A stretch of DNA of 64,000 bases from Symbiodinium natans (Eukaryota; Sar; Dinophyceae; Suessiales; Symbiodiniaceae). The stretch spans positions 186,001-250,000 of the forward strand of contig CAJNDS010002247.1 of assembly GCA_905221605.1 (NCBI GenBank). Direction: 5' to 3'. Within the stretch, counting starts at the first letter, position 1. Each line of letters starts with the position of its first letter. Both the position numbers and the translations under genes were made by a program. The notes under the pieces were generated by a model that was not told where the DNA came from, ran no database searches, and saw only the letters and a list, made by a program, of their open reading frames with translations. Shown one piece after another: positions 9,310 through 18,778 of this stretch.

Positions 9310-9639
9310 TCACAACGAGGGGGGTGTTACCCACAATCCCCTACGCGGAACAGCTGTAACATCAACGCGTCTCCTTTTATCGTCTCTTTGCCTCTCGACC
9401 TCTAGTATATCCTGAACTTCCAGGATAAGGCGCTTGGACACCCTGTTGGTGGTTGCCTTTGGGCGCTTTGGGAGAGCAGGGCTATGACACGCGATACCCG
9501 CAGCGTTTAACGCATCAACTGCCGCATTAAATTCACTCTTCGTGGTGGTAATAGCAAAGACATCTTGTAGGTTAGCAAATTCCTGGTTAGGTGTGACCTG
9601 TGGATGACAGTGCTGCCCCACCTGGATGAGCTGAACCAA
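9310..9639 (-). CDS. Probable displaced C-terminus of retroelement ORF3
   Basis: This frame overlaps the end of ORF3 but reads like real protein (EALVQLIQVGQ, then AAVDALNAAGIACHSP). The in-phase end of ORF3 over the same bases becomes arginine/serine-rich and ends soon after. The simplest reading is one lost or gained base near 9660-9685. The ORF3 protein then originally continued to the stop at 9310, adding about 110 residues. Programmed slippage is possible, but no clear slippery heptamer is seen. Confidence 0.5.
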   Translation of the reverse strand: MVQLIQVGQHCHPQVTPNQEFANLQDVFAITTTKSEFNAAVDALNAAGIACHSPALPKRPKATTNRVSKRLILEVQDILEVERQRDDKRRRVDVTAVPRRGLWVTPPSL

Positions 9640-12600
9640 CGCTTCAGTAGCCCCTTCGATGAAGGGCGAAACTGCGTTTCTATTTTGGAGTACACCCCGT
9701 CATGTACCCAAAGCACTGTGCCTGCGCAGTACGGGAGCATTGCAGCGAGCCCTTTTCGCATTACGAAGCTTTCCGCAGCTTCAAGTGCAAAAGTTGCCCA
9801 ATTCCTGTTGTTGACCCTTGCATCCGGTTGGTAAAAAGGGATTCCTTGCTGGATCATAACCTGGAGGGTAGCTTTAGCCTGCACCAAATGTGCAAGAAAA
9901 CTTGCCAAGGCAGGGGGGATGGCATAAGCAGCAATACTACCTTCATAAACATGCCGAAGGAAAGCATTGCTGTCCATTCCAACTGCTCTTTGCAACAAGT
10001 GCTTGGTTTGCACTGTTTGTGCTTTGGGCGCGCGTGCAAGGTGACTACTAAATAGCTCCCTGGCTTCAAGCAACGTTGGGAGGGGTGGGTGAGTAGGGCT
10101 GTGACATGTAAGGAGGCGCAAAAGCGTATAATGCGCACCTTTCATGTCGATTTCAATTGCGTTCGGTCCGATGGCCAAGAAACGTGTTAGCCTTTTACTC
10201 GTTTGCCAGTGCCGTATGGCATAATATCTACCCTGTGGGTGCAAAGATGGCCTTCGATACTGGACCAGCCCTGGCCACGTTGTATCAAGCTCAGGGGGAG
10301 GCTTGATCCGATTGTAGAGGCAAAACCGCAAAAGCGGTTCCGGATTCCAAAGTGGGGGGGCTTCAAGAGAAATAGTTTCAGCTCCGGAATGCAAATCCTG
10401 TATAGCTTGCAGGTGCCATTGCTTGGAAGGCAACAGAATAGGTGGAAAGCATTCAGTGTTTATTTGCATATGAGGCTGACCCTCACCCGAGTCAAAGAAG
10501 ACATCTTCATGAAGGGGTGCTTCGTAGCGGAGACTGTTAGCAGCGATTCCTGCCAGGTGATCAGCGACTTTGTTGCCGACGCGAGGGACGTATGACCAAT
10601 GCACTGTAATGGGTGTGTGCGTTAACTTTTGCCACATGTTGTCCAGTTTTCGCACTAGGTCTTCCCTATGTAGTCTCAAGGCACCAGCAAAGTGCTTTAC
10701 AATGTTGATGCAGTCGCCCTGAAGGATAACCTCCCTAATTTGATTGCTAGCAGCTAGAGATAATGCCTTGTCTAACGTTGCGTCAGCGGCGCATATTTCC
10801 GCAAACATAGAATCTGGACAAGGCTGGAGTGGGATGGCAATCGTTTCAAGAATTACCGGGACTGGTCCGGGCGACCATACGATACCACCCGCACCACCGA
10901 TACCTTCTTGCACGTGGCAGCTGCCGTCAAGGTGGGTATCTTTGACAGGTTTTAACTCAACAATAAGTGGAGTACCTGCAGGGATTGGCCTTAATGCCGT
11001 AACTTTAAGGTGCAGATTGCCGCAATGACACATTTTAGGCCATAGAGCAACATTAGGGACGCCAAGGGTCTGTTGATACATAGGTGCAAGCAAGTAATGC
11101 TGTGCATCTAATGTTGCTAAGACATCCCCTATATTGGCATTCCTGGGGGAGACGGTAACACCTTGGGCGCTTGCTTTAATTAAGGCAGAAAGGGGATGCT
11201 TGACCTCAATATGGAGTCCTCCGTCGTTGCAACAGGGCTTGCAGCGTTCCGTGTCAACCCACCATGCCGGTAATGCTTTGGGAAGTAACATCCTCGGGAT
11301 GGTATTCCAAAGACGTGACGCGAGCTTGGGTATGTTACTGATGTGTTTTGCCCGTTGCGGTGTCTCACACCATCCAGGGTGCCAGGTGCATTGCTGTTCC
11401 ATAGTATATCTTCTTATGGTCGCAATCCATGCTAATAGGACGGCACAGAATTTCTTGTCAATCCCTCCCTCAACATTGATCTTAGGAAGGGCAGTGTGAC
11501 ACAGGGAGTCAAACGATGCAGTGCCAGCATATCCCAATGTGACTAGGACAATAAAGAGGGAGGCTTTGGTGACCACACAAGCCGTAAGCCAATGCTCTGT
11601 TGTGTTTGCTCCCAGCCCACAGAGCAGGCAGTGGCTTTGGATGAAAGTACACTGGTGCTCATTGGGTATAGCTGCTCTGTAAGTAATAGTTCTAGCCGGA
11701 GCACCAGGCATTGCCGCACATTGCAGGAGTGGTGCTTGGTTAACATCACAGCAAGGCAGCATGCAGCTGATGGCATGGGCAAGGTCATCAGGGCAGCTTT
11801 GGTTGAGATGACAGAGTTTGCAGACTGGCATGCTGCCGAACCCATTGTCATACCAGAGCTCTTTCCCTGTTTGTTTGCGTAGGCAGACTCTACATTGCTC
11901 GTCCCTAGAGGCATATTGCCTGTACACAAAATATGCATCGGCTTCTTCAACAATGGCCCATCTAAGTGCGTAGCAACGAGTGACATCCGAAGCCACGTTC
12001 TTTGGCGGGAGGTTTAGCGCAAGCAAAATGGCACATAGCTGTCTCTCATGTGCATGGTTCGCAACTTTTTGTCGAAGATATCCTTGCGCCTGAACACAAG
12101 CAGCATTGCGCAACACTGCTCTAAGCGCAATTTGCGCCTGCTTGAGCTTGCGACCGCCTGAGTGAGGGCTCACTCGAGGCAGCGCAGCAGATAGGGCATC
12201 ATGGCACTTGCTTTTGAACTGCTCAATGATTGGTGAGTCTCCTAAGGAGACTGATTTCTGAATGGCTTGCCTGGCTTGCACAAGCAACGAATGGTAGAAG
12301 GGTAGGTTGGCCGCATGGGCATTTTCAAGGTCATGCAGGATAACGTTTAAAGCCCATTTGCCTCTCCAGCGCAGCAGTAGGCCAACTTTAGATAATATGG
12401 CGCCTATCTCAGGATCCATTGCCCTAGGCGCTTTGATAAAATCAAAAACGCCCGCCATATGTTTGGCCTGAATCCAGGGACGCCTCAAAATAGTTGAGCT
12501 GGCAATAGCTAGTGCTTTGAGCAAATGCCTTTTGGTGAAGGCGTACAAGGAATTGCAGGAAAGAGGGCAAGAGGCAATGAAGGCCGTATGGAATTGAATC

Positions 12601-15600
12601 CTGGCAGGCATTGATGCAGTAAGGGAAAGAGCTTGCTTATTCCTTCTCAACATATTGCACAAGGCCTTATCAAGGATCAGCATGCGCAAGGAAACATCTG
12701 ACATTTTCCTTTGTCCAACCCAATGGATTTCATCAATGGACGTTGCTTGCTCCCATTCATATTTTGACATGCGGCCACGCAGGATAAAGCCCAACATTGT
12801 TGCAGTCTCAGCAATAATCTTAGACCCCCAAGGCGTCATGTCGAGGAGAAGGATATCAGCAGTTTTGAAGGGCTTGTTGGTAAGAATAGAAGTTTTGCAT
12901 TTGCATTTGCAAGGCGATGCAATAATGCAAGCCAACAAAGCCTGGAAATTTTGCTGTTGTGTGCACATGCAAAGCAGCATATCGCTAGACAGGACGTAGC
13001 ATTTGCTTCCGCTTACTAAGAGCAGTCCGTGTCGCACGTCAAGCCTAGTCAAGGACATCCTCATTGCTTGGTCGAGGCTGTAGATGTTCTGTTGAAGCAG
13101 TAAGCACAAGGCTTGATGCAATGAGGGACCTCCAATGGTGAGAGTATTGCTCGGTGGAAGCTGTTTGGACTCAATCCAAGCGACACCAAATTGGGCTATG
13201 CATGCTCTGACATCCCCAGGGAGAACCTGTAAAGAAATAAACCCTGCTTGGAAGCATTGGTGACGGAGAACTTGTAACCCCGCGCTGTGCGCTGGTTCGA
13301 AAGTTCTTTGTGCCTTTTCCACCCAATGCAGGCCTTTGGAGGCAGCGCTGTTATCGTCCATGTAAGCCGTTAGTCTTATGAAGGAAGAAATGTCGTGCAG
13401 CGCCCAAATCAAGGGATCTAAGGCGAGACAGAAAAGGACAACAGAAGTCGCCCTTCCCATAGCAAGGCCTTGGTGGATGGAGATAGGCTCGAGCAAGAAA
13501 CCTTGCACTTTATGCTGGGTGCGCCTCCCAAACATAAGGTGGATGACGTAAGCTTTGATCCAGGCAGGGGCAGCTCTTGCCGCTAAGCACTGTAGTACCC
13601 ACCAGGGATTCACCCGTTCAAAGGCCTTGGCAAAGTCGGAAAGCATGACTGTGTACTGGGCATCTTTGAGCTCCAAGTAGTGTTGCATTTGGGCATAATT
13701 TGCCTGTGGTTCTTTGAAGTGATTAAGAAGAGCCTGGGCAGGATGTAGCGAGTCTTTGAAAGACTCAGCAAGGACAGCGTAGATTGCGGAGTCAATGATT
13801 CGATCACAAGTATCGGGCATGTCTAGTGGCCTGTAGTTGTCCGCGTACGCACCCTTGTCTGCCTTGGGAATGAAGACTAAGGCCTGAAGCGGATGATCAG
13901 CTTGAGACAAGCACATCTCCCACATATGATCCCCAAGTAAGTTGGCAAAATAACTCGGATTTTGCCTATAGAAGGCATAGGGCACACCATCGGGACCCGG
14001 GGAAGAATCCTTGGTGGTAATAATGGCCTTGAAGATGATGCTTTCATCTGGTAAGTCAGCCGGCACGAAGGGGGCCCTTTGCGCATATGGCTGTAGGAGT
14101 TTGTCCCACTGGTTATCGTATTGACAAGGGAAGTGGTGCCAAAAGGCTCTAGTTGCCCTTAGTGCAGCATCAAACTGACTCATAGATGTGATCAGCTGGC
14201 CATTTTCGCTTCTGACCTGTTGCGAATCGATGATTCGAGGGCAGATTTTCCTGAAGGCCTGCCACTTAATTTTAGACTTATCAACCTGCAAATCTCTTTG
14301 AGCAACCAGGGAACGAAGACTTGGTGAGGGGGCAGTTTTCAGCTCTGCACCAAGGTGTAGCCGATTAAGCGCTTCTTGAAGCCAATGTCTCGGGAGCTCG
14401 GCTGAACCATTACCTGACGGCGTGAAAGGGGGTATGGTGATATGCCTGGCTAAAGATGTGACGGTGCTTGCGTTGACACCGACAGTCGCACCAGTGCTCC
14501 TGTTCAAAAGGCGTACCAACTTTCTAATTAATGCAGCAATTGAGTTTCCAGTTTGGGCACGTAGGTTTGCATGCCACAAGAAACATGTGGCTTTTTGTGC
14601 AACGAGCGCGTCAGAAGGGCAGAGTTTTTGACCATTGTTCTGCTCTTCAATCAAGCGGGCTTTAGTGCAATTAATTAGTTTACGAAGAAGAAGGTGCGAA
14701 GGGCTAGTCTCCGCAGCCTCGATGCCAGGCAAGTCAGTAGTCGCAGGTGGAACAGAAAAAGCCGCAGCAGGAACTGTCCGAACAGGTATCGCCGGGACAT
14801 CTTTGTCAAGCTTATGCTTCGGCCGAAACCGAATCTTTACCAAGTGATGTCCTCCAGTTACTTTTTTGTGCTTCCAAGAGACAGAACAGATCTTGGCGGA
14901 CAAGTACAGCGAACTGGAAATAAGGTAATGGTCAAGGTGACTGCAGGTAGAGCCTTGCTCGAAAGTTGGCCTGTCAGACTTGCATTCAATCATGTCGCCT
15001 TGAGCAAGGAGATGTGCATACTCACCCTCCTTCTGCTGATTAACAGCATTGAAGTCCCCCCCAAGGACAACCACATGAGTTGCATCCTTGACAAAAGCGC
15101 TAAGTGCAGGGAAAAGCTTCCCCCATTGATCAGGGTGCCAATAAACCGACAGGAGCCAGTAGCAGACAGACCGAAATCTGACCAGCACAGCAAGGGCAAA
15201 ACCAGGCACAAGGTCAACAGTTTCTACGACTTTATAGTCCTGTGGCAAACAGACAGCAACTCCTCCAGAGTGTCCAGATTCCTTCCAAATAGCGAGAGAG
15301 GCAATCGTATTTATTCTGGCTGTTGCCTGTCTGAATCGGTGTAAACAGGCAGCATTCCATTTGGTTTCCTGCAAAAGCACGGGCGTTTGGTGAGCCAACG
15401 CACCAATGGTACGAAGCTTGGCAAGGCCAATAGTGTCGAAGGTACACAGCGAGGTAACGTTCCAACTAACGACAGCCTGCAGCTTGCACGGCTCCTTTGG
15501 GATCGTGTCGAAGTAAGGAACAAGCCTGTCAGCTATGAGATTCAGTGCAAGTTCAAGCTCTTCTGTCGGGAGCTGAAGATTGATAGCAGCGATTAGGTTA

Positions 15601-15800
15601 AAAGGTCGGCTGTCATTGGCCATGAGAGCAAGCTTCAGCTCACGTGTTGTGGGATAGGTGAGTGGCAGGTTGTAGGCAAGGAGAATGCTGTTGAGGGATC
15701 TGACACGTGCGCGATGTCTACGACAAGCAACATAGGCATTGAGGTGATCAAGGAAGGTCGTAGACCTTACCTTGATCACCACGTCACGAATCGTCGTCAT
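9507..15800 (-). CDS. Retroelement ORF3: endonuclease - reverse transcriptase - RNase H
   Basis: About 2,100 residues. The start taken is the ATG at 15800 (MTTIRDVV), which overlaps the ORF2 stop as ATGA; the frame is open further upstream. Numbering runs from a TTG 12 codons earlier (15836). An endonuclease/exonuclease/phosphatase domain at about 118-340 has WNVTSL, LLQETKW, GGDFNAV and SHLDHYL. The reverse transcriptase at about 600-880 has SSPGPDGVPY, the catalytic aspartate in SDFAKAFE, and AYMDDN. A Cys/His finger (CLLCG...EHWLTAC) lies near 1403. RNase H at about 1630-1765 has its four acidic residues in HLDGSC, FAEICAAD, LQGDC and KVADHLAG. A further domain at about 1890-2050 is unexplained (DMKGAHY, WVHDGVY). 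All catalytic residues look intact. The product would nick target DNA and copy the element's RNA into it. The 3' end appears frameshifted. Confidence 0.9.
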   Translation of the reverse strand: MTTIRDVVIKVRSTTFLDHLNAYVACRRHRARVRSLNSILLAYNLPLTYPTTRELKLALMANDSRPFNLIAAINLQLPTEELELALNLIADRLVPYFDTIPKEPCKLQAVVSWNVTSLCTFDTIGLAKLRTIGALAHQTPVLLQETKWNAACLHRFRQATARINTIASLAIWKESGHSGGVAVCLPQDYKVVETVDLVPGFALAVLVRFRSVCYWLLSVYWHPDQWGKLFPALSAFVKDATHVVVLGGDFNAVNQQKEGEYAHLLAQGDMIECKSDRPTFEQGSTCSHLDHYLISSSLYLSAKICSVSWKHKKVTGGHHLVKIRFRPKHKLDKDVPAIPVRTVPAAAFSVPPATTDLPGIEAAETSPSHLLLRKLINCTKARLIEEQNNGQKLCPSDALVAQKATCFLWHANLRAQTGNSIAALIRKLVRLLNRSTGATVGVNASTVTSLARHITIPPFTPSGNGSAELPRHWLQEALNRLHLGAELKTAPSPSLRSLVAQRDLQVDKSKIKWQAFRKICPRIIDSQQVRSENGQLITSMSQFDAALRATRAFWHHFPCQYDNQWDKLLQPYAQRAPFVPADLPDESIIFKAIITTKDSSPGPDGVPYAFYRQNPSYFANLLGDHMWEMCLSQADHPLQALVFIPKADKGAYADNYRPLDMPDTCDRIIDSAIYAVLAESFKDSLHPAQALLNHFKEPQANYAQMQHYLELKDAQYTVMLSDFAKAFERVNPWWVLQCLAARAAPAWIKAYVIHLMFGRRTQHKVQGFLLEPISIHQGLAMGRATSVVLFCLALDPLIWALHDISSFIRLTAYMDDNSAASKGLHWVEKAQRTFEPAHSAGLQVLRHQCFQAGFISLQVLPGDVRACIAQFGVAWIESKQLPPSNTLTIGGPSLHQALCLLLQQNIYSLDQAMRMSLTRLDVRHGLLLVSGSKCYVLSSDMLLCMCTQQQNFQALLACIIASPCKCKCKTSILTNKPFKTADILLLDMTPWGSKIIAETATMLGFILRGRMSKYEWEQATSIDEIHWVGQRKMSDVSLRMLILDKALCNMLRRNKQALSLTASMPARIQFHTAFIASCPLSCNSLYAFTKRHLLKALAIASSTILRRPWIQAKHMAGVFDFIKAPRAMDPEIGAILSKVGLLLRWRGKWALNVILHDLENAHAANLPFYHSLLVQARQAIQKSVSLGDSPIIEQFKSKCHDALSAALPRVSPHSGGRKLKQAQIALRAVLRNAACVQAQGYLRQKVANHAHERQLCAILLALNLPPKNVASDVTRCYALRWAIVEEADAYFVYRQYASRDEQCRVCLRKQTGKELWYDNGFGSMPVCKLCHLNQSCPDDLAHAISCMLPCCDVNQAPLLQCAAMPGAPARTITYRAAIPNEHQCTFIQSHCLLCGLGANTTEHWLTACVVTKASLFIVLVTLGYAGTASFDSLCHTALPKINVEGGIDKKFCAVLLAWIATIRRYTMEQQCTWHPGWCETPQRAKHISNIPKLASRLWNTIPRMLLPKALPAWWVDTERCKPCCNDGGLHIEVKHPLSALIKASAQGVTVSPRNANIGDVLATLDAQHYLLAPMYQQTLGVPNVALWPKMCHCGNLHLKVTALRPIPAGTPLIVELKPVKDTHLDGSCHVQEGIGGAGGIVWSPGPVPVILETIAIPLQPCPDSMFAEICAADATLDKALSLAASNQIREVILQGDCINIVKHFAGALRLHREDLVRKLDNMWQKLTHTPITVHWSYVPRVGNKVADHLAGIAANSLRYEAPLHEDVFFDSGEGQPHMQINTECFPPILLPSKQWHLQAIQDLHSGAETISLEAPPLWNPEPLLRFCLYNRIKPPPELDTTWPGLVQYRRPSLHPQGRYYAIRHWQTSKRLTRFLAIGPNAIEIDMKGAHYTLLRLLTCHSPTHPPLPTLLEARELFSSHLARAPKAQTVQTKHLLQRAVGMDSNAFLRHVYEGSIAAYAIPPALASFLAHLVQAKATLQVMIQQGIPFYQPDARVNNRNWATFALEAAESFVMRKGLAAMLPYCAGTVLWVHDGVYSKIETQFRPSSKGLLKRWFSSSRWGSTVIHRSHLTRNLLTYKMSLLLPPRRVNLMRQLMR
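12159..12175. repeat. GAGTGAG-gg-CTCACTC hairpin inside ORF3
   Basis: A perfect-arm palindrome with the same GG-centred design as the hairpins at 304-340 and 969-1003. It sits here within coding sequence of ORF3, upstream of the zinc-finger codons. Confidence 0.6.
15797..15800 (-). promoter_or_regulatory. ATGA stop-start overlap of ORF2 and ORF3
   Basis: On the minus strand the bases ATGA hold both the ORF3 start codon and the ORF2 stop codon TGA. Such overlaps support termination-coupled re-initiation in some non-LTR retrotransposons and viruses. Here it would set the ratio of polymerase to methyltransferase protein. Confidence 0.7.
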
Positions 15801-18778
15801 AGGGGCAAAGGGTCCCGATGGACCCCATAGAAGCAATGGTAGACAGCAGGTTGCCGATCGTAGACATAAATGCGCAGTGCCTTTTCTTGGGTGGGAATTG
15901 TGGAGGGGATGTTGTTGTGGGTGACAGTCTGTTGATGCACCGTACCTTGCTTATATGTGGTGTAATGTGCGCCTCGTGCATCAATACCAATATACACAGC
16001 CTGTCGACACGGTAGAGCAAGCTTAGCAAAGCAAGAGAAGTCGCGCAAGACCTCGCTAAGCCAGGCTTCGTTCGAGTTGCAATCTGAAGCAAAGGCTTTA
16101 CTGGTATAATTCTCAGCAAAGTATGGGGTTAAGAAGAGCGCAAAGAGTTCCCTTTGCCCAAGGTAAGGGGAACAGAGGATAGTATGGCCGTGCAAACGCA
16201 AGGCAGCTTCGTTGCCCTCAAATATCAGACAAGGCGTAGGTAGCTGGCTGTTCTCTTCGATTACTTTGTGAAGGAAGGTGCCAGGGCTGGCTCCTCTTCG
16301 TTCAATGTCAACGACCTCAATGATCGATGCTTGGGTAAGCGCATGCACAGTATCACGAGCCTGGGAAGCATTGAGCATTGCTAAGGCACATTGATCATCT
16401 TGTTCGACATATAGGAAGAAGTCGACTGGCGGAGACTTCTTGCGGGCGTTGGCATCTTTCAAGTGCTGCACATAGAGAGTATTTTGCTGTCCCTTTACAA
16501 GGAGGAATTGAGGGATGAACTCGTCTCTATACGCGACAAACTCAAGATGCAACGCTTTGAGAAAGCTGATCAGGCACCACCCTTGTGCAGGGAAGTCAAG
16601 AAAATGTAAGGCAAACTTGGCACCGAGATTCGCAACAGTCTCTCTGCACAAATTGGCCATGACATTGCGTCTCGACCCACACAAGAGTTGTAATTGAGGG
16701 TCGACAATTTGCAAGACACGCTGGATGGCCGATGGGATCCCTTTTTCTTGCAATAAGTCTTGCGTTTGATGGAATCGAGTTTCCGTCGCAAAGGAAATTC
16801 CTCTAGGAATGCCGGACGCGCTCTCTCTAATGCCTTGGAATTTACCTTGGCCGGGGGTATACTCCAGAACAACAGGTTTATTGACAATTAAACCTTGTTT
16901 GAGCCAGCCAACAGCATTAAGTTCATCGCATGGAAAAGGCGCATGAAACTTATGCGAAAACTTGTCTTGTAGCTTAACAGCTGTAGTAGCAGCAAGAACT
17001 TGTTGGCCATAGCTAGGCCAGTATTGGAGAAACTGTGAGAGGGGAAGCGGCTTAAAATGACTGTCGGGGTTTTCATTCAGTAACTCTCGAAGGGATGCGT
17101 GTTTGATCGCAGCTTTGAGAGCACCAGGGTAGAAGCAGTTCCCAACAATGGAAGCAATACACATATCATTCATGTGTTCTTCCACATCTGCAAGCCAGAT
17201 ATCGAGCTCAGCATCTCTCAACATTTCCTTGTAGTGAGCAACCCTGAAGGGAGGAATGCCACTATCACCGATAAGGAAAGCATTTTCTGCACGGAGAAGT
17301 TCGTAATTAGCTTCAGCAAAGCGATCCATTGCTGCAAGGCTTGGGACGTCCGCTTGAAGAGAAAGCTTCTGAACATCTGTTACAAAGCGCAGGCCAATGG
17401 GTCCATCAGGAACAAATTTTTCCCATTGTAGATTTGGAACCCCATTGGAGGTATTAGCCGCTTGTGAGAATTGCCTCTGGAAGGCTTCAGCTCCGCCGAA
17501 GCTGGGTACATGGTAAAGAAGGGCAGAGGGGTGGTAAAAGTATGCAGCCAATCGAAGCCCCCTCTCGCGATCAAAGCGTTTGGGACGAAGCCAAGGCTTG
17601 AGCTTTTCGCCAGGGGGTTTTATTCCGCACATGTGTTCCGCAACAGGACGCCATCCTTGGAACCACGGAGTGGGGCGATTGCTGAAGGTGCCAATTTGCC
17701 CATATCTAGTAAAGAATTTTCTTTTCCTTTCAACATGGCCGAATGTAGCTCCAGCAATATGATGGCAGCAACAATCACGTATTCCGAAGATCTGCTGAAT
17801 GAAGCCCTGGTGGATGGGCTTCATAGACCCAGCATTTTCAAGGAAGATGTGCACGCACTGAAGGATACTGGGTTCAATGCTTTGGAATGCAAGCAAAATC
17901 GCGTATAAGACAAGCATGTGTTGCGAGCGGTCTCCCAGAAGTCCTAATCCACCTGAGCTGGACCCTGCAACCGTGAGATCTTGGCAGGGGGAACCGGCGG
18001 GAATGATGATGGCTGTTTTTTGTGGATGAATCCTTCCCAGGAAGGACAAACATTCACGCAGCAATCGGTAATCCTCTTTAAGTAGAGTCCAAACGTCATC
18101 AATTGCGATCGATGGCACACGGTGCGAGTCAAGAGCCCATCTTTGGCTTTTGTCATAGTCATACTTATGGCATATGAGGGCGCGAAGGACGCTGTCACTT
18201 TCTGCACTCACAGCCGCAACAGGTTGTTGCTTGAGGCATTCAACGGTGACAGCACGTGATATTCCGCATCCATCAAAAAGCGATAAGATGATGTAACGTT
18301 CAACACCAAGTGCGACCTGTATGCAGTCTTCCGACGAGACAGCATTAATTTGATTGTTCCTGCTTCCAATTTTACCATCTTTTCTCTTGGAGACAGGCTT
18401 GGCATTGTTAAGCTTATCGAGGCTTTTCTTGACTCTACGCATCTGAGAATCAGAGCTCAAGTCGGGCTTGGCTTTAAGGGGCTGGCTGCCCCTATCAGAG
18501 CCATTCTTCTCAGAGTTCAGCGCAGTTTGAACTTCATGTTGTTGCGGTCTCTGTTCCTCATCGGAATCAGTAGCAATGGAGTGCACTTCAGGAAGATGCA
18601 CTATCAAGTTGTGTCGCCAGAGCAGTACTAGGGTCGGGTTGGAGACTAACACTGGCTTGGTGTTCTGACTCCTCATCGAGTTTGCCCTTTTGGGCGAGAG
18701 TAAATTCAGTACCGCCTTTACATTCCTCGGCTTGTGGCAGAAGATGGGCACAGGACGGATTAGGCAAGCCAAAATCAT
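15797..18778 (-). CDS. Retroelement ORF2: C5-cytosine DNA methyltransferase domain protein
   Basis: 993 residues from the ATG at 18778. The first 60 or so codons overlap the end of ORF1 and look less natural, so the true start may be later. Residues about 160-360 form a C5-cytosine methyltransferase. Motif I is LSLFDGCGISRA (165-176) for AdoMet binding. Motif IV is GSPCQDLT with the catalytic cysteine (Cys265). Motif VI is FLENAGSM (312-319), and RKRKFF (351-356) stands for motif VIII. The spacing and the GSPC-x-DL and ENA-x-SM forms are closest to the DNMT3-type group. The N-terminus is charged and lysine-rich. The 600 residues after the domain are unrecognised and end with GIDARGAHYT near 930. 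A likely role is methylating DNA at or around new copies of the element, which is inferred. Confidence 0.9.
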   Translation of the reverse strand: MILACLIRPVPIFCHKPRNVKAVLNLLSPKRANSMRSQNTKPVLVSNPTLVLLWRHNLIVHLPEVHSIATDSDEEQRPQQHEVQTALNSEKNGSDRGSQPLKAKPDLSSDSQMRRVKKSLDKLNNAKPVSKRKDGKIGSRNNQINAVSSEDCIQVALGVERYIILSLFDGCGISRAVTVECLKQQPVAAVSAESDSVLRALICHKYDYDKSQRWALDSHRVPSIAIDDVWTLLKEDYRLLRECLSFLGRIHPQKTAIIIPAGSPCQDLTVAGSSSGGLGLLGDRSQHMLVLYAILLAFQSIEPSILQCVHIFLENAGSMKPIHQGFIQQIFGIRDCCCHHIAGATFGHVERKRKFFTRYGQIGTFSNRPTPWFQGWRPVAEHMCGIKPPGEKLKPWLRPKRFDRERGLRLAAYFYHPSALLYHVPSFGGAEAFQRQFSQAANTSNGVPNLQWEKFVPDGPIGLRFVTDVQKLSLQADVPSLAAMDRFAEANYELLRAENAFLIGDSGIPPFRVAHYKEMLRDAELDIWLADVEEHMNDMCIASIVGNCFYPGALKAAIKHASLRELLNENPDSHFKPLPLSQFLQYWPSYGQQVLAATTAVKLQDKFSHKFHAPFPCDELNAVGWLKQGLIVNKPVVLEYTPGQGKFQGIRESASGIPRGISFATETRFHQTQDLLQEKGIPSAIQRVLQIVDPQLQLLCGSRRNVMANLCRETVANLGAKFALHFLDFPAQGWCLISFLKALHLEFVAYRDEFIPQFLLVKGQQNTLYVQHLKDANARKKSPPVDFFLYVEQDDQCALAMLNASQARDTVHALTQASIIEVVDIERRGASPGTFLHKVIEENSQLPTPCLIFEGNEAALRLHGHTILCSPYLGQRELFALFLTPYFAENYTSKAFASDCNSNEAWLSEVLRDFSCFAKLALPCRQAVYIGIDARGAHYTTYKQGTVHQQTVTHNNIPSTIPTQEKALRIYVYDRQPAVYHCFYGVHRDPLPL

